64,000 bases of DNA from Bradyrhizobium diazoefficiens. Lineage in GTDB: Bacteria; Pseudomonadota; Alphaproteobacteria; Rhizobiales; Xanthobacteraceae. The translations under genes and the position numbers were made by a program. Positions 8,855 through 17,233 of the stretch are shown here, in pieces (position 1 is the stretch's first letter; the number at the start of each line of letters is the position of its first letter). The notes beneath the pieces were generated by a model. That model was not told where the DNA came from. It made no database searches and saw only the letters and a program-made list of their open reading frames with translations. The stretch covers positions 62,001 through 126,000 of the forward strand of contig NZ_JAFCKW010000007.1 in the NCBI RefSeq assembly GCF_018129965.1, given 5' to 3'.

Positions 8855-9253
8855 TCACAACACGCCTTGGCCCCATGTCTGCATCGCGCGATCTCTGAGT
8901 TTATCGATCACACGTTCAGGCGTGATGTAGTCGATCTCGTCGCGTGTCAGGCCGATATCCATCAGCTCACTGTTAGTCAGGTCCTGCAAGCCGACTGCAG
9001 GGCTCTGGCGTTGCTCCCGAAACGCGTTCCAAGATCGCCTGAGTAAACTCAAGATGCTTCGCGTCGATGCGGCCGGCGGTCCGGCAGCATCCTTTTCCGA
9101 CAAGGCGTCGTCCAACGCGGCAGCGGACGCCTTGAGACGTGCTGCCAACGCCTGATCGACCGCGCTCTTCGCCGACGCGATGGAGAGGTTGAGGCCGCGC
9201 CGAGCGGCATCGTCCCCAATCCCGGGTGAAATGTTCGTCTGTTGAGGTGGCAT
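8855..9253 (-). CDS. DUF1127 domain protein
   Basis: A protein of 132 aa. The N-terminal two thirds are low in motif content (Ala and Ser rich, helical). Residues about 73-112 form a DUF1127 domain: an aromatic/basic stretch (WNAFREQR) followed by LQDLTNSELMDIGLTRDEI. This short domain is widespread in alphaproteobacteria; small members act in phosphate, stress or RNA-linked regulation, but the role of two-part members such as this one is unknown. The gene has no obvious operon partner. Confidence 0.85.
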   Translation of the reverse strand: MPPQQTNISPGIGDDAARRGLNLSIASAKSAVDQALAARLKASAAALDDALSEKDAAGPPAASTRSILSLLRRSWNAFREQRQSPAVGLQDLTNSELMDIGLTRDEIDYITPERVIDKLRDRAMQTWGQGVL

Positions 9254-9290
9254 CGCACGCTCCTGCTGTCATGCTGGCAGGGACGCGTGG

Positions 9291-9326
9291 CCAAACAAAA
9301 GGCCCCGTCCGATGCCGGCGGGGCCT
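9291..9326 (-). terminator. Strong intrinsic terminator
   Basis: Read on the minus strand, AGGCCCCG and CGGGGCCT form an 8-bp stem (9326-9319 with 9307-9300) followed by a T-rich run (TTTTGTTTGG). It lies 189 bp past the murJ stop codon but only 26 bp past the stop of the 25-codon ORF at 9353-9430, which fits termination of that short transcript or of a murJ read-through. Confidence 0.8.
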
Positions 9327-9352
9327 GGTGGAAAAGATGTCGTCGTCGAATT

Positions 9353-9430
9353 CTAGCGCGCGACTCCTTCCACGGCCCAGCCGAAGCGGGTCATGCGAAT
9401 GCAGTTGAGTTTGCGCGACGATTTAATCAT
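9353..9430 (-). CDS. Candidate 25-aa microprotein or small RNA region
   Basis: An ATG-to-TAG frame of 25 codons starting MIKSSRKL and ending WAVEGVAR. The composition is basic and amphipathic. It sits in the 261-bp gap between murJ and the DUF1127 gene, and a strong terminator follows 26 bp later. The ribosome binding site is weak (GGGCAG). The arrangement of a short ORF plus a close terminator suggests an independent short transcript, either a microprotein or an sRNA. Chance occurrence of so short a frame is quite possible. Confidence 0.3.
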   Translation of the reverse strand: MIKSSRKLNCIRMTRFGWAVEGVAR

Positions 9431-9514
9431 GAACTGCCCGTAGCACGACAACAGTGAAAAATCAAGGGATGCGTAGACGCCGACTACATCCTGGAGGCGA
9501 GCACTTCTTAGAAC

Positions 9515-11041
9515 CTAGCCCCGCACCAGCGAGACCAGCCAGCGGCGGCCGAACAGAATGAGGATCGCGATCGCATAGACGATCGTGCCCCCGACGGCCA
9601 ACAGCACCAAAGTCACTTCATCCCGGAAGTGCATCGCGCCGAGCCAAGATTTGCCGAACCGCGCGATCAGCCAGAAGGTGGCAGCGAGGACCAGTCCGGT
9701 TACGAGGAATTTCGCGAGCGACATCACCCAGGCGCGGTCGAGCACGAGAAATCCGCGCCGCACGGCGAAGAACAGCACCAGCAAAAGATTGGTCCAGACG
9801 CCGACGGCGGTCGCAAGCGCGAGGCCGATCTGGGCCAGCGATCCCATCAGCGCGACTTTCAGCGCGACGTTGACGGCGATGCCGGTCAGCGAGGCCCGTA
9901 CCGGCGTCGCGGTGTCCTTGCGGGCATAGAAGGTCGCGACCGCGCTGCGGATCAGCACGAAGGGGATCAGGCCGATCGCATAGGCTGCGAGCGTGGCGCC
10001 TGCGGAAGCCGCATCGGCCTTGGAAAACGCGCCGCGGGCGAACAGCGCGCGCATGATCTCATCGGGCACGGTGAGGAAGGCCGCGACGAACGGGATCGAG
10101 AACATTAGCGTGAAGTCGAAGGCGCGGCGCTGCGCCTTCATCGCGCCGTCGTGGTCGTTGGCGGTGATCCGCCGCGACATCTCCGGCAGCAGCACGGTGC
10201 CGATGGCGATCCCGATGACGCCGATCGGCAGCTGGTTGAGGCGGTCGGCGTAATACAGCGCCGACAGCGCGCCGGCGGGCAGGAACGTCGCGATGATGGT
10301 GTCGGCGAACAGCGCGACCTGCGTGCCCATCGAGCCCAGCGTCGCCGGCCCAAGTGCCCTGAAGAAACCGCGGATGTCTTCGTCGAGCCTCAGCGGCGCA
10401 AAGCGCGGCAGGCCGCCGTGACGGGCGAGATCGCCGGCGAGCAGGAAATATTGCAGGAAGCCGGAGATCAGGACGCCCCAGGCCGCGGCGTGGCCCGCGG
10501 TCGGAAACCAGACCGCGACCGCCAGCGTCATCATCATCGCGACGTTGAGAAAGATCGACGCCGCCGCGGCGCTGGCAAAGCGCTGCATCACGTTGAGCAT
10601 GCCGCCATAGAGCGTCACCAGCGTGATCAGCAGCAGATAGGGAAAGGTGATCCGGGTCAGCTCGATCGCGAGCTTGCGCTGCTCGGCATCCTCGCTGAAG
10701 CCGGGCGCCAAAATGCTCATGGCCTGCGGCATGAACAGCCAGGCGACGATCAGCAGCACAACTTGAGAGGCCAGCAGCAGCGTGAAGATGCGGTCGGCGA
10801 ACAGCCGTGCCGCCCCCTCGCCTTTCTCGCCATGGACATGCGCATAGGCCGGCACCCAGGCGGCGTTGAAGGCGCCCTCGGCAAAGATCGCGCGGAAATG
10901 GTTGGGCAGCCGCAGCGCCACGAAAAAGGCGTCGGCCACCGGGCCGGCGCCGAGGATCGCCGCGAGCATGATGTCGCGGGCAAATCCCGTCAGCCGTGAG
11001 AGCAGCGTGTAGCCGCCAACTGTGAAGATGCGTCCGAGCAT
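9515..11041 (-). CDS. murJ: Lipid II flippase MurJ
   Basis: A protein of 508 aa with about 14 predicted membrane helices, the usual length and topology of MurJ (MviN) in the MOP exporter superfamily. The N-terminal VGGYTLLSRLTGFARDIML and the following ADAFFVALRLPNHFRAIFAEGAFN are MurJ hallmarks; they include the conserved Arg residues of the central cavity (in the SRLTGFARD and RLPNHFR segments). It flips lipid II across the inner membrane for peptidoglycan synthesis. It stands alone, followed by the short transcript region and preceded by a MITE-like repeat. Confidence 0.95.
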   Translation of the reverse strand: MLGRIFTVGGYTLLSRLTGFARDIMLAAILGAGPVADAFFVALRLPNHFRAIFAEGAFNAAWVPAYAHVHGEKGEGAARLFADRIFTLLLASQVVLLIVAWLFMPQAMSILAPGFSEDAEQRKLAIELTRITFPYLLLITLVTLYGGMLNVMQRFASAAAASIFLNVAMMMTLAVAVWFPTAGHAAAWGVLISGFLQYFLLAGDLARHGGLPRFAPLRLDEDIRGFFRALGPATLGSMGTQVALFADTIIATFLPAGALSALYYADRLNQLPIGVIGIAIGTVLLPEMSRRITANDHDGAMKAQRRAFDFTLMFSIPFVAAFLTVPDEIMRALFARGAFSKADAASAGATLAAYAIGLIPFVLIRSAVATFYARKDTATPVRASLTGIAVNVALKVALMGSLAQIGLALATAVGVWTNLLLVLFFAVRRGFLVLDRAWVMSLAKFLVTGLVLAATFWLIARFGKSWLGAMHFRDEVTLVLLAVGGTIVYAIAILILFGRRWLVSLVRG

Positions 11042-11103
11042 GCGGATGTTTTAGAGGCTAATCGGACGGAGGTCGATTGCATCTTGCGATGCGCATTGAT
11101 GTG

Positions 11104-11253
11104 CCCTCTCCCCTTGTGGGAGAGGGCAGCTCCGCAAGCAGACACAAGCTCATTGGGGTGAGGGGTTTCTCTCCGCGCTTTCCGAGTGGAGAGAGACCCC
11201 TCACCCGTCTCGCCGCTACGCGGCGATCCACCCTCTCCCACAGGGGGAGAGGG
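11104..11253. repeat. MITE-like intergenic repeat, copy 1
   Basis: A 150-bp element bounded by near-identical 23-bp inverted repeats (11104-11126 and 11231-11253, one mismatch). Each is itself palindromic around CCCTCTCCC...GGGAGAGGG. An inner inverted pair GGGTGAGGGG / CCCCTCACCC lies further in. It fills the gap between murJ and the aminotransferase gene. A second copy lies at 59321-59466. No transposase is present. Confidence 0.85.
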
Positions 11254-11266
11254 GAAGAAAGCAAGA

Positions 11267-12460
11267 TCAGCCCGCGAGAGCGCCGCGCATGGCGGCGATG
11301 ATACGTTCCTGGTCGGCTTCGGTCAGATAGGCGTGCATCGGCAGGCTGATGACGTCCTGCGACAGGCTTTCGCAAGCCGGCAGGCCGCCGTCCGCGACCG
11401 GATACTGCTTGTAGGCGGTCTGCTGGTGCATCGACTTGCCGTAATAGATCGCGGTCGGCACGCCCTGGGCCTTCAGTGCGGCGGCGAAGCCGTCGCGGTC
11501 GGTGCCCTTCGGAAGCCGGATCGTGTACTGCGCCCAGACCGAAGTATTGCCGGGGCTGAGGCGCGGCACGGTGACGACGTTCGAAAGGCCCCGCGCATAG
11601 CGCTCGGCGACCCTGTTGCGGGCGGCGATCTCGTCGTCGAATATCTTGAGCTTCTCGAGAAGGATCGCGGCCTGCATGGTGTCGAGCCGGCCGGTCAGGC
11701 CGAGGCGGACGTTGTCGTATTTGTCGACGCCCTGCCCGTGCACGCGGATGCTGCGCAGCGTGGCGGCCAGTTCGTCGTCATCGGTCAGAATCGCGCCGCC
11801 GTCGCCGAAGCAGCCGAGCGGCTTGGCGGGGAAGAAGCTGGTCGTGGTGGCGAGCCCGAAGGTGCCGAGCTTGCGGCCCTTGTAGCTCGCGCCAAAACTC
11901 TGGGCGGCGTCGTCGAGCACGAACATGCCCTCGGCCCTGGCGATTTCGGCGATGGCATCGTGATCGGCCGGTTGTCCGAACAGATCGACGGGGACCACTG
12001 CGACGGGCCGCAAGCCGGCCTTCCGCGCAGTCGCGATGCCGCGCTTGAGCGATTCCGGGCTCATGTTGAAGGTGGCTTCATCCACATCGACGTAGACGGG
12101 CGTGGCGCCGGTCCGCGCCGCCGGAGAGGCGGTCGCGATGAAGGTGAAGGACGGGCACAAAACGGCGTCGCCCGGGCCAACATTCTTCGCCATCAGCACC
12201 ATCAGCAGCGCATCGGTGCCGCTGGCGCAGGCCACGACATGCCTGGCGCCGCAATAGGCCGCGAGCTGCTTTTCGAGCTCGGTGACTTCAGGGCCGTTGA
12301 CGAACTGGCAATGGTCGAGCACGCGCTTGACGGCGGCATCGAGCGAGTCGCCGAGCCGGCGGCGCTGCGAGGCGACGTCGATGAAGGGAATGGGATCGGA
12401 GCGCAGATGCTGGTTCATGGCCTGACTCTTGGCGCCTTGCGAATTTTGAGAGGTCGACAT
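11267..12460 (-). CDS. DegT/DnrJ/EryC1/StrS sugar aminotransferase (GnnB/WbpE-like)
   Basis: A PLP-dependent aminotransferase of 397 aa. VLDDAAQ (181-187) holds the Asp that contacts the PLP ring nitrogen, and TSFFPAKPLG places the Schiff-base Lys at 213, as in UDP-3-keto-sugar transaminases. It would transfer an amino group, usually from glutamate, to C3 of UDP-3-keto-GlcNAc or a related sugar. The oxidoreductase that would supply the keto sugar lies 9 bp upstream. The pair matches GnnA/GnnB, which make UDP-GlcNAc3N for 2,3-diamino lipid A, and also WbpB/WbpE of O-antigen synthesis. An in-frame ATG at 12418 is an alternative start. Confidence 0.88.
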   Translation of the reverse strand: MSTSQNSQGAKSQAMNQHLRSDPIPFIDVASQRRRLGDSLDAAVKRVLDHCQFVNGPEVTELEKQLAAYCGARHVVACASGTDALLMVLMAKNVGPGDAVLCPSFTFIATASPAARTGATPVYVDVDEATFNMSPESLKRGIATARKAGLRPVAVVPVDLFGQPADHDAIAEIARAEGMFVLDDAAQSFGASYKGRKLGTFGLATTTSFFPAKPLGCFGDGGAILTDDDELAATLRSIRVHGQGVDKYDNVRLGLTGRLDTMQAAILLEKLKIFDDEIAARNRVAERYARGLSNVVTVPRLSPGNTSVWAQYTIRLPKGTDRDGFAAALKAQGVPTAIYYGKSMHQQTAYKQYPVADGGLPACESLSQDVISLPMHAYLTEADQERIIAAMRGALAG

Positions 12461-12469
12461 GGAGCGGGA

Positions 12470-13474
12470 TCAGCCGACGACGCGGCGCGGGCCCTTGCGG
12501 GCAGCCGAATTGGCTGCGGGCCGCGACGGCGTCTCCAGGCACTGCGTCGCGATCTCGAGGCTGGCGACGCCCTCGTCGCCTGTGACCGCCGGCGTCTCAC
12601 CGCTGCGCACGGCCTTGAGGAAGGCGATCAGTTCGGCACGCAGCGGCTCGTCATGGCCGACCGGCAGATGCCGCATCGAATAGCTGCCGTCAGGCTTGAA
12701 GCCGAAGCACTCGGTGACCTGGCGCGTCAAGAGATCGCCCATCACATATTTGCCGCGGGTCGCGACCGTGACGCTGCGCGCCTTGAACGGCGTCAGCCAG
12801 TTGGTGTTGATGTGGGCGAGCACGCCGTTGGCGGTGCGGAACTGCAACAGCGCGATGTCCTCGCGCTCGGCGATCGCGCTCGACAATTGCGGCTGCACCT
12901 CGACGATGTCGGATTCGGTGAACCAGCGGATCAAATCGATGTCGTGCACGGCAAGGTCGATGACGACGCCGACATTGGACATGCGCGGCGGGAACGGGCC
13001 GACACGCGTGATCGCGATGGAGAGGATGTCCTCGCCCGCGATCGCCTGCTTGACGGCGGCGACGGCGGGATTGAAGCGCTCGACATGGCCGACCATCAGC
13101 GTCACGCCGGCCTTTTGTGCGGCTGCGACGATCTCGCGGCCTTCGGCGACGGTTGAGGCGATCGGCTTCTCGACCAGCACGTGGACGTTCCTGGCGATGC
13201 AGGCGAGCGCAACCTCGTGATGCAGATGGGTCGGCGCGGCGATGGTGACGGCATCGACGCCGGCGGCAAGGAGCTGGTCGAGCGTCTCGAAACCCTGGCA
13301 GTTCGCAAGCTCGGAGGTGCGCGCAAGGTGCACCGGCGAGGGATCGACGACGCCGACCAGACTGACGCCCGGAAGACCCGCAAGCACGCGCGCGTGGTTG
13401 CTGCCCATCACGCCCGCGCCAATGACGCCGACGCGCAAGCCGGCCTTGGCCGGTGCAGACACTTTGGAACTCAT
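12470..13474 (-). CDS. Gfo/Idh/MocA oxidoreductase, UDP-GlcNAc 3-dehydrogenase-like (GnnA/WbpB-like)
   Basis: A protein of 334 aa. The N-terminal Rossmann motif VGVIGAGVMGSNHA (residues 15-28) and the VEKPIAST segment (E102-K103-P104) are the family signatures. A C-terminal a/b dimerisation domain follows. It should oxidise C3 of a UDP-HexNAc with NAD+. Its partner, 9 bp downstream, is a DegT aminotransferase, so the two would convert UDP-GlcNAc to a 3-amino-3-deoxy derivative. The remaining gap to manC contains an imperfect hairpin (13593-13634). Confidence 0.87.
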   Translation of the reverse strand: MSSKVSAPAKAGLRVGVIGAGVMGSNHARVLAGLPGVSLVGVVDPSPVHLARTSELANCQGFETLDQLLAAGVDAVTIAAPTHLHHEVALACIARNVHVLVEKPIASTVAEGREIVAAAQKAGVTLMVGHVERFNPAVAAVKQAIAGEDILSIAITRVGPFPPRMSNVGVVIDLAVHDIDLIRWFTESDIVEVQPQLSSAIAEREDIALLQFRTANGVLAHINTNWLTPFKARSVTVATRGKYVMGDLLTRQVTECFGFKPDGSYSMRHLPVGHDEPLRAELIAFLKAVRSGETPAVTGDEGVASLEIATQCLETPSRPAANSAARKGPRRVVG

Positions 13475-13592
13475 GAGAGCATACCCCGATTCAACGCAAA
13501 TCCCCGAGCTGCTTCTAGCACGGACGCCACATTTGTGGCGAATGCCGGCCTGATCGACCGGACACGATTTGATTCAAAAAGTTACACGCGTC

Positions 13593-13634
13593 CCGGGCCT
13601 TAAGTGGCTGAAAGATACAGCCATTTAGGCCCGG
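13593..13634 (-). terminator. Imperfect stem-loop between manC and the gnnA-like gene
   Basis: CCGGGCC (13593-13599) pairs with GGCCCGG (13628-13634), then after a small internal loop TGGCTG pairs with CAGCCA, capped by AAAGATA. It lies 25 bp past the manC stop. There is no T run, so it may be a weak terminator or an mRNA-stabilising end. Confidence 0.4.
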
Positions 13635-13658
13635 ACCGCGCGATTCGGAGTGTGCTGG

Positions 13659-15077
13659 TTACGACCTTTGATAGTCGTCTTCAATCCGGATGATGTCGTC
13701 TTCCCCGAGATAACTCCCGGTCTGGACCTCGATCAGTTCCAGCATGATCTTGCCGGGGTTCTCCATCCGGTGGACGGCGCCCATCGGGATGTAGATCGAC
13801 TCGTTCTCATGCACCGTCTTGACGGTCTCGTTGACGGTGACGCGTGCGGCGCCGCGGACCACGATCCAGTGCTCGGCGCGATGATGGTGCTTCTGGAGCG
13901 ACAGCCGCCCGCCCGGCTTGACCACGATGCGCTTGACCTGATGGCGCTCGCCGTTGTCGACCGACTGGTAGCTGCCCCAGGGCCGATGCACCTTCAGATG
14001 CTCCTCGGTGACCTTCGGCGCGATCGTCTTGAGCTGCGTCACGAGACGCTTGAGGCCGTTGGCATCCTTCTGCCGCGACACGAGGACGGCATCCGCGGTG
14101 GCAACCACGATGAGGTCGTCGACGCCTTCGAGCGCCACCAGTGCAGAGTCGGTCGTGACGTTGCAATTGCGGGAATCCTCGAACACGGCGGTGCCATGTG
14201 CGGCGTTGCCTTGCGCGTCCTTGTCCGACAGCTCCCACACGGCGTGCCAGGAGCCGACATCGGACCAGCCGCAGGACACCGGCACGACGGCTGCGCGCGA
14301 GGTCTTCTCCATCACGGCGTAGTCGATCGAGATCGCCTTCGCCGCGCCGAACGCCTGCGGCTCCAGCGTGACGAAGCCGAGATCGCGGCCGGCATTGGCG
14401 ACAGCATTGGAGACCGCCTCCACGCTTGCCGCATCCACCTTGCGATATTCGTCGAGCAGAAGCGTGGCCGGGAACATGAAGTTGCCGCTGTTCCACAGAT
14501 AGCCCGAACTGACGTAATCGGCGGCCGTCACCGCGTCCGGCTTCTCGACGAAGCGCGCGACGGCGCGCACCGCGCCGGAGATCACCTCGCCCGGGCTGAT
14601 ATAGCCGTATTCGGTCGCCGGCCGTTCCGGTTTGACGCCGAAGGTCACGATGCGCCCGGCGCTCGCGGCGGTGAGGCCCTCGCGGCACGCGGCGACGAAG
14701 GCGGCATTGTCCTGCACCACGTGGTCGGCGGCGAGCGCGAGCACGATGGCGTCACTGGCGCGGTTCTGCGCGAAGACCGCACCCGCCGCGATCGCGGGGC
14801 CGGAATCGCGCCGCATCGGCTCGAGGATCACGTCGGCCTCGATGCCGATCTCGGCGAGCTGCTCCAGCACCATGAAGCGGTAGGACGCGTTGGTGATGAC
14901 GATCGGACGTTCGAATAGCGAGGCGTCCGAGACACGCGTGAGCGTGTCCTGAAAGGTCGAGCGGGCGCCGAACAGCGGCAGGAATTGCTTGGGGCGCACC
15001 TCGCGCGAGGCCGGCCACAGCCGCGTGCCGGCACCACCGCACATAATCAGGGGGATAATGCGTTTGTCCATCGTCAT
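13659..15077 (-). CDS. manC: Mannose-1-phosphate guanylyltransferase / mannose-6-phosphate isomerase
   Basis: A bifunctional type II enzyme of 472 aa. The N-terminal nucleotidyltransferase domain opens with IMCGGAGTRLWPASR (residues 11-25) and PKQFLPL, the pyrophosphorylase signature, with FVEKPD further on. The last 120 aa form a cupin isomerase domain (VKPGGRLSLQKHHHRAEHW). It makes GDP-mannose from fructose-6-phosphate via mannose-1-phosphate, with the mutase supplied elsewhere. Start: ATG at 15077 follows the upstream epimerase stop by 1 bp, which suggests translational coupling; a longer reading (to 15152) would overlap that gene. Confidence 0.93.
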   Translation of the reverse strand: MTMDKRIIPLIMCGGAGTRLWPASREVRPKQFLPLFGARSTFQDTLTRVSDASLFERPIVITNASYRFMVLEQLAEIGIEADVILEPMRRDSGPAIAAGAVFAQNRASDAIVLALAADHVVQDNAAFVAACREGLTAASAGRIVTFGVKPERPATEYGYISPGEVISGAVRAVARFVEKPDAVTAADYVSSGYLWNSGNFMFPATLLLDEYRKVDAASVEAVSNAVANAGRDLGFVTLEPQAFGAAKAISIDYAVMEKTSRAAVVPVSCGWSDVGSWHAVWELSDKDAQGNAAHGTAVFEDSRNCNVTTDSALVALEGVDDLIVVATADAVLVSRQKDANGLKRLVTQLKTIAPKVTEEHLKVHRPWGSYQSVDNGERHQVKRIVVKPGGRLSLQKHHHRAEHWIVVRGAARVTVNETVKTVHENESIYIPMGAVHRMENPGKIMLELIEVQTGSYLGEDDIIRIEDDYQRS

Positions 15078-15078
15078 T

Positions 15079-16068
15079 TCAAACCTTGAAGTAGTCCCGA
15101 TACCAGGTAACAAAATTACGAACACCGTGTGCGATCGGCGTTGACGGTGCAAAGCCGGTATCGCGCATCAGATCCTCGACATCCGCGAACGTTTCCAAGA
15201 CGTCTCCCGGCTGCATCGGCAGCAATTGTTTGACCGCCGTCCGACCCAGCTCCTGTTCCAGAAGTCCGACGACGTGCATCAGCTCTTCCGGATGGTGGTT
15301 GCCGACATTGTAGACCTTAGAGGGCGCATTTGCGGCAGCCGGGTCGTCGGCGGGCACCCGATCGACCAACTTGGACACGACGCGGGTGACGTCGTCAATA
15401 TAGGTGAAGTCGCGGCGCATCCGGCCATGGTTAAAGAGCCGGATCGGCTCGCCCGCCAGAATGGCGTTCGCGAACAGAAACAGGGCCATATCGGGCCGTC
15501 CCCACGGGCCGTAAATGGTGAAGAAGCGCAAACCCGTGACCGGCAGCCGGTAAAGATGGCTGTAGGACTGCGCCATCACCTCGTTCGCCTTCTTGGTCGC
15601 GGCATAGAAGCTCACAGGATGGTCGGTCCGGTCCTGCACGGCAAAGGGCAGTTTAGTATTGGCGCCATATACGGAGGATGACGAGGCGTAGACGAGATGA
15701 CGACAGCCATTGTGGCGGCATCCCTCCAGCACGTTGAGAAAACCCTGGAGATTGGAATCGGCGTAAGCCTGCGGCTGCTCGATCGAGAAGCGCACGCCGG
15801 CCTGCGCCGCAAGATGCACGACCTTGGCAAACCGATGCCGCGCGAACAGCGCCGCAGTGGCTCCACGGTCGGCGAGATCGGCCTTGACGAACGAAAAGCG
15901 GGACTCCGCGCGCAACAGGTCCAGACGGGCCTGTTTCAGCGCCGGATCGTAATAGCTGTTGAGATTGTCGAGCCCGACGACGGTCCGGCCTTCGGCGAGC
16001 AGCTGCCGGGCGACGTGGAAGCCGATGAAGCCGGCGGCCCCCGTGACCAAAATCGCCTGATCCGTCAT
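15079..16068 (-). CDS. UDP-glucuronate 4-epimerase (NAD-dependent epimerase)
   Basis: An extended short-chain dehydrogenase of 329 aa. GAAGFIG (9-15) binds NAD, and SSSSVYG with YAATK forms the Ser/Tyr/Lys active site. DNLNSYYDPALKQARL and RFFTIYGPWGRPDMALF are characteristic of UDP-glucuronate 4-epimerases (LspL/Cap1J type), which interconvert UDP-GlcA and UDP-GalA. UDP-GalA is a donor for galacturonic acid in rhizobial lipid A, core or O-antigen. Start: ATG at 16068 directly precedes the NAD-binding strand; the longer frame to 16128 adds an Arg-rich leader. It is coupled to manC. Confidence 0.9.
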   Translation of the reverse strand: MTDQAILVTGAAGFIGFHVARQLLAEGRTVVGLDNLNSYYDPALKQARLDLLRAESRFSFVKADLADRGATAALFARHRFAKVVHLAAQAGVRFSIEQPQAYADSNLQGFLNVLEGCRHNGCRHLVYASSSSVYGANTKLPFAVQDRTDHPVSFYAATKKANEVMAQSYSHLYRLPVTGLRFFTIYGPWGRPDMALFLFANAILAGEPIRLFNHGRMRRDFTYIDDVTRVVSKLVDRVPADDPAAANAPSKVYNVGNHHPEELMHVVGLLEQELGRTAVKQLLPMQPGDVLETFADVEDLMRDTGFAPSTPIAHGVRNFVTWYRDYFKV

Positions 16069-16273
16069 CCTGTTCCCAAGGCACCCAAACCCGATCCTAT
16101 GCCCGCGGCGCCTGTTTAGCCGCCGCATCGCGTAGCCCGCAAGTGCCGCTCTTCATAAGCGGTGACATAAGAGGTATTGCAAGATCGGCGCCAAAACCAT
16201 ACCACAGCGGCCGAATTGGCCGCCCCGTGTCCGGCGACCCAAGATCCTCCCAACCCCTGTTCATGCGGGCGAG

Positions 16274-17233
16274 ATGCGCCGAATCCTGCTGTCGACGGCC
16301 AAGATCCTGATTTCCGCGGCGCTGCTCTATCTGGCGTTGCGCAAGGTCGATCTGACCGAGCTGTTCTCGCGCTTCACCGCGTCCAGCCTGTTCTGGATCG
16401 CGATGGCGATCGCGGTCACCTTCCTGCAGATCTTCGTTGGCGTGCTGCGCTGGCGTGAGATCAGCGCCGCATGCGGCGCGCCGCTGCGGCTTGGCCAGGC
16501 CATGCGCTACAACGTGATCGGATCGTTCTTCAACCAGACGCTGCCATCCGCGATCGGCGGCGATGCGGTCCGGCTGTGGCTGGTCGCGCGTGCCGGCGCC
16601 GGATGGCGGGCGGCCACCTACTCCATCTTCGTCGACCGCGCGATCGGCCTCGTCGCCCTCGCGATCCTCATCATCGCGAGCCTGCCCTGGAGTTACGCGC
16701 TCATCACCGATCGGCACGGCCGCTCGGCGCTGCTGCTCGTCGACTTCGCTGCCCTCGCGGGCGGCCTCGGCTTCCTGATCTTCGGCGCGCTGCAATGGCC
16801 GTGGCTGAAGACCTGGTGGGCCACCCATCACATCCACGCCTGCGCCGTGATCGCCAACCGCGTGATCTTCAACGCGAGGCGCGGGCCCATCATCGCGATC
16901 CTGTCATTCCTCGTTCACGTACTCGCCGTCGTGATCGCGTGGTGCGTGGTGCAGTCGATCGCTGCGCCGGTCAGCTTCGGCCAGATCTTCCAGCTGCTTC
17001 CGCCGGTGATGCTGATCACAATGATGCCGATTTCGATCGCCGGCTGGGGCGTGCGCGAGGCGACGATGGGCCTGGCGTTCGGCTTCGCCGGCCTCGCCGC
17101 CAACGAAGGCGTCAACATCTCGCTGCTGTACGGCGCGGTCTCGTTCATCGTCGGCGCATTCGGCGGTCTGGTCTGGATCCTCAGCGCGGAGAAAGCCGCA
17201 CAGGGCTCGGCGCCGCTCGGGGTACCGGAGTGA
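16274..17233 (+). CDS. Lysylphosphatidylglycerol synthase-type transmembrane protein (UPF0104)
   Basis: A protein of 319 aa with about 8 membrane helices over its whole length (PF03706). Segments such as QTLPSAIGGDAVRLWLVAR and MPISIAGWGVREATMGL are the conserved loops of this family. There is no soluble synthetase domain, so it is the membrane part only; such proteins are often found in polysaccharide loci and may act as lipid translocases or glycolipid-linked factors. It overlaps the next gene by 4 bp (GTGA), which points to an O-antigen-related function together with the initiating transferase. Confidence 0.85.
   Translation: MRRILLSTAKILISAALLYLALRKVDLTELFSRFTASSLFWIAMAIAVTFLQIFVGVLRWREISAACGAPLRLGQAMRYNVIGSFFNQTLPSAIGGDAVRLWLVARAGAGWRAATYSIFVDRAIGLVALAILIIASLPWSYALITDRHGRSALLLVDFAALAGGLGFLIFGALQWPWLKTWWATHHIHACAVIANRVIFNARRGPIIAILSFLVHVLAVVIAWCVVQSIAAPVSFGQIFQLLPPVMLITMMPISIAGWGVREATMGLAFGFAGLAANEGVNISLLYGAVSFIVGAFGGLVWILSAEKAAQGSAPLGVPE

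Noticed and set aside
11104..11253. A CRISPR array or insertion sequence at the repeat
   Set aside because: There are no regularly spaced direct repeats and no transposase; the structure is a single inverted-repeat element.
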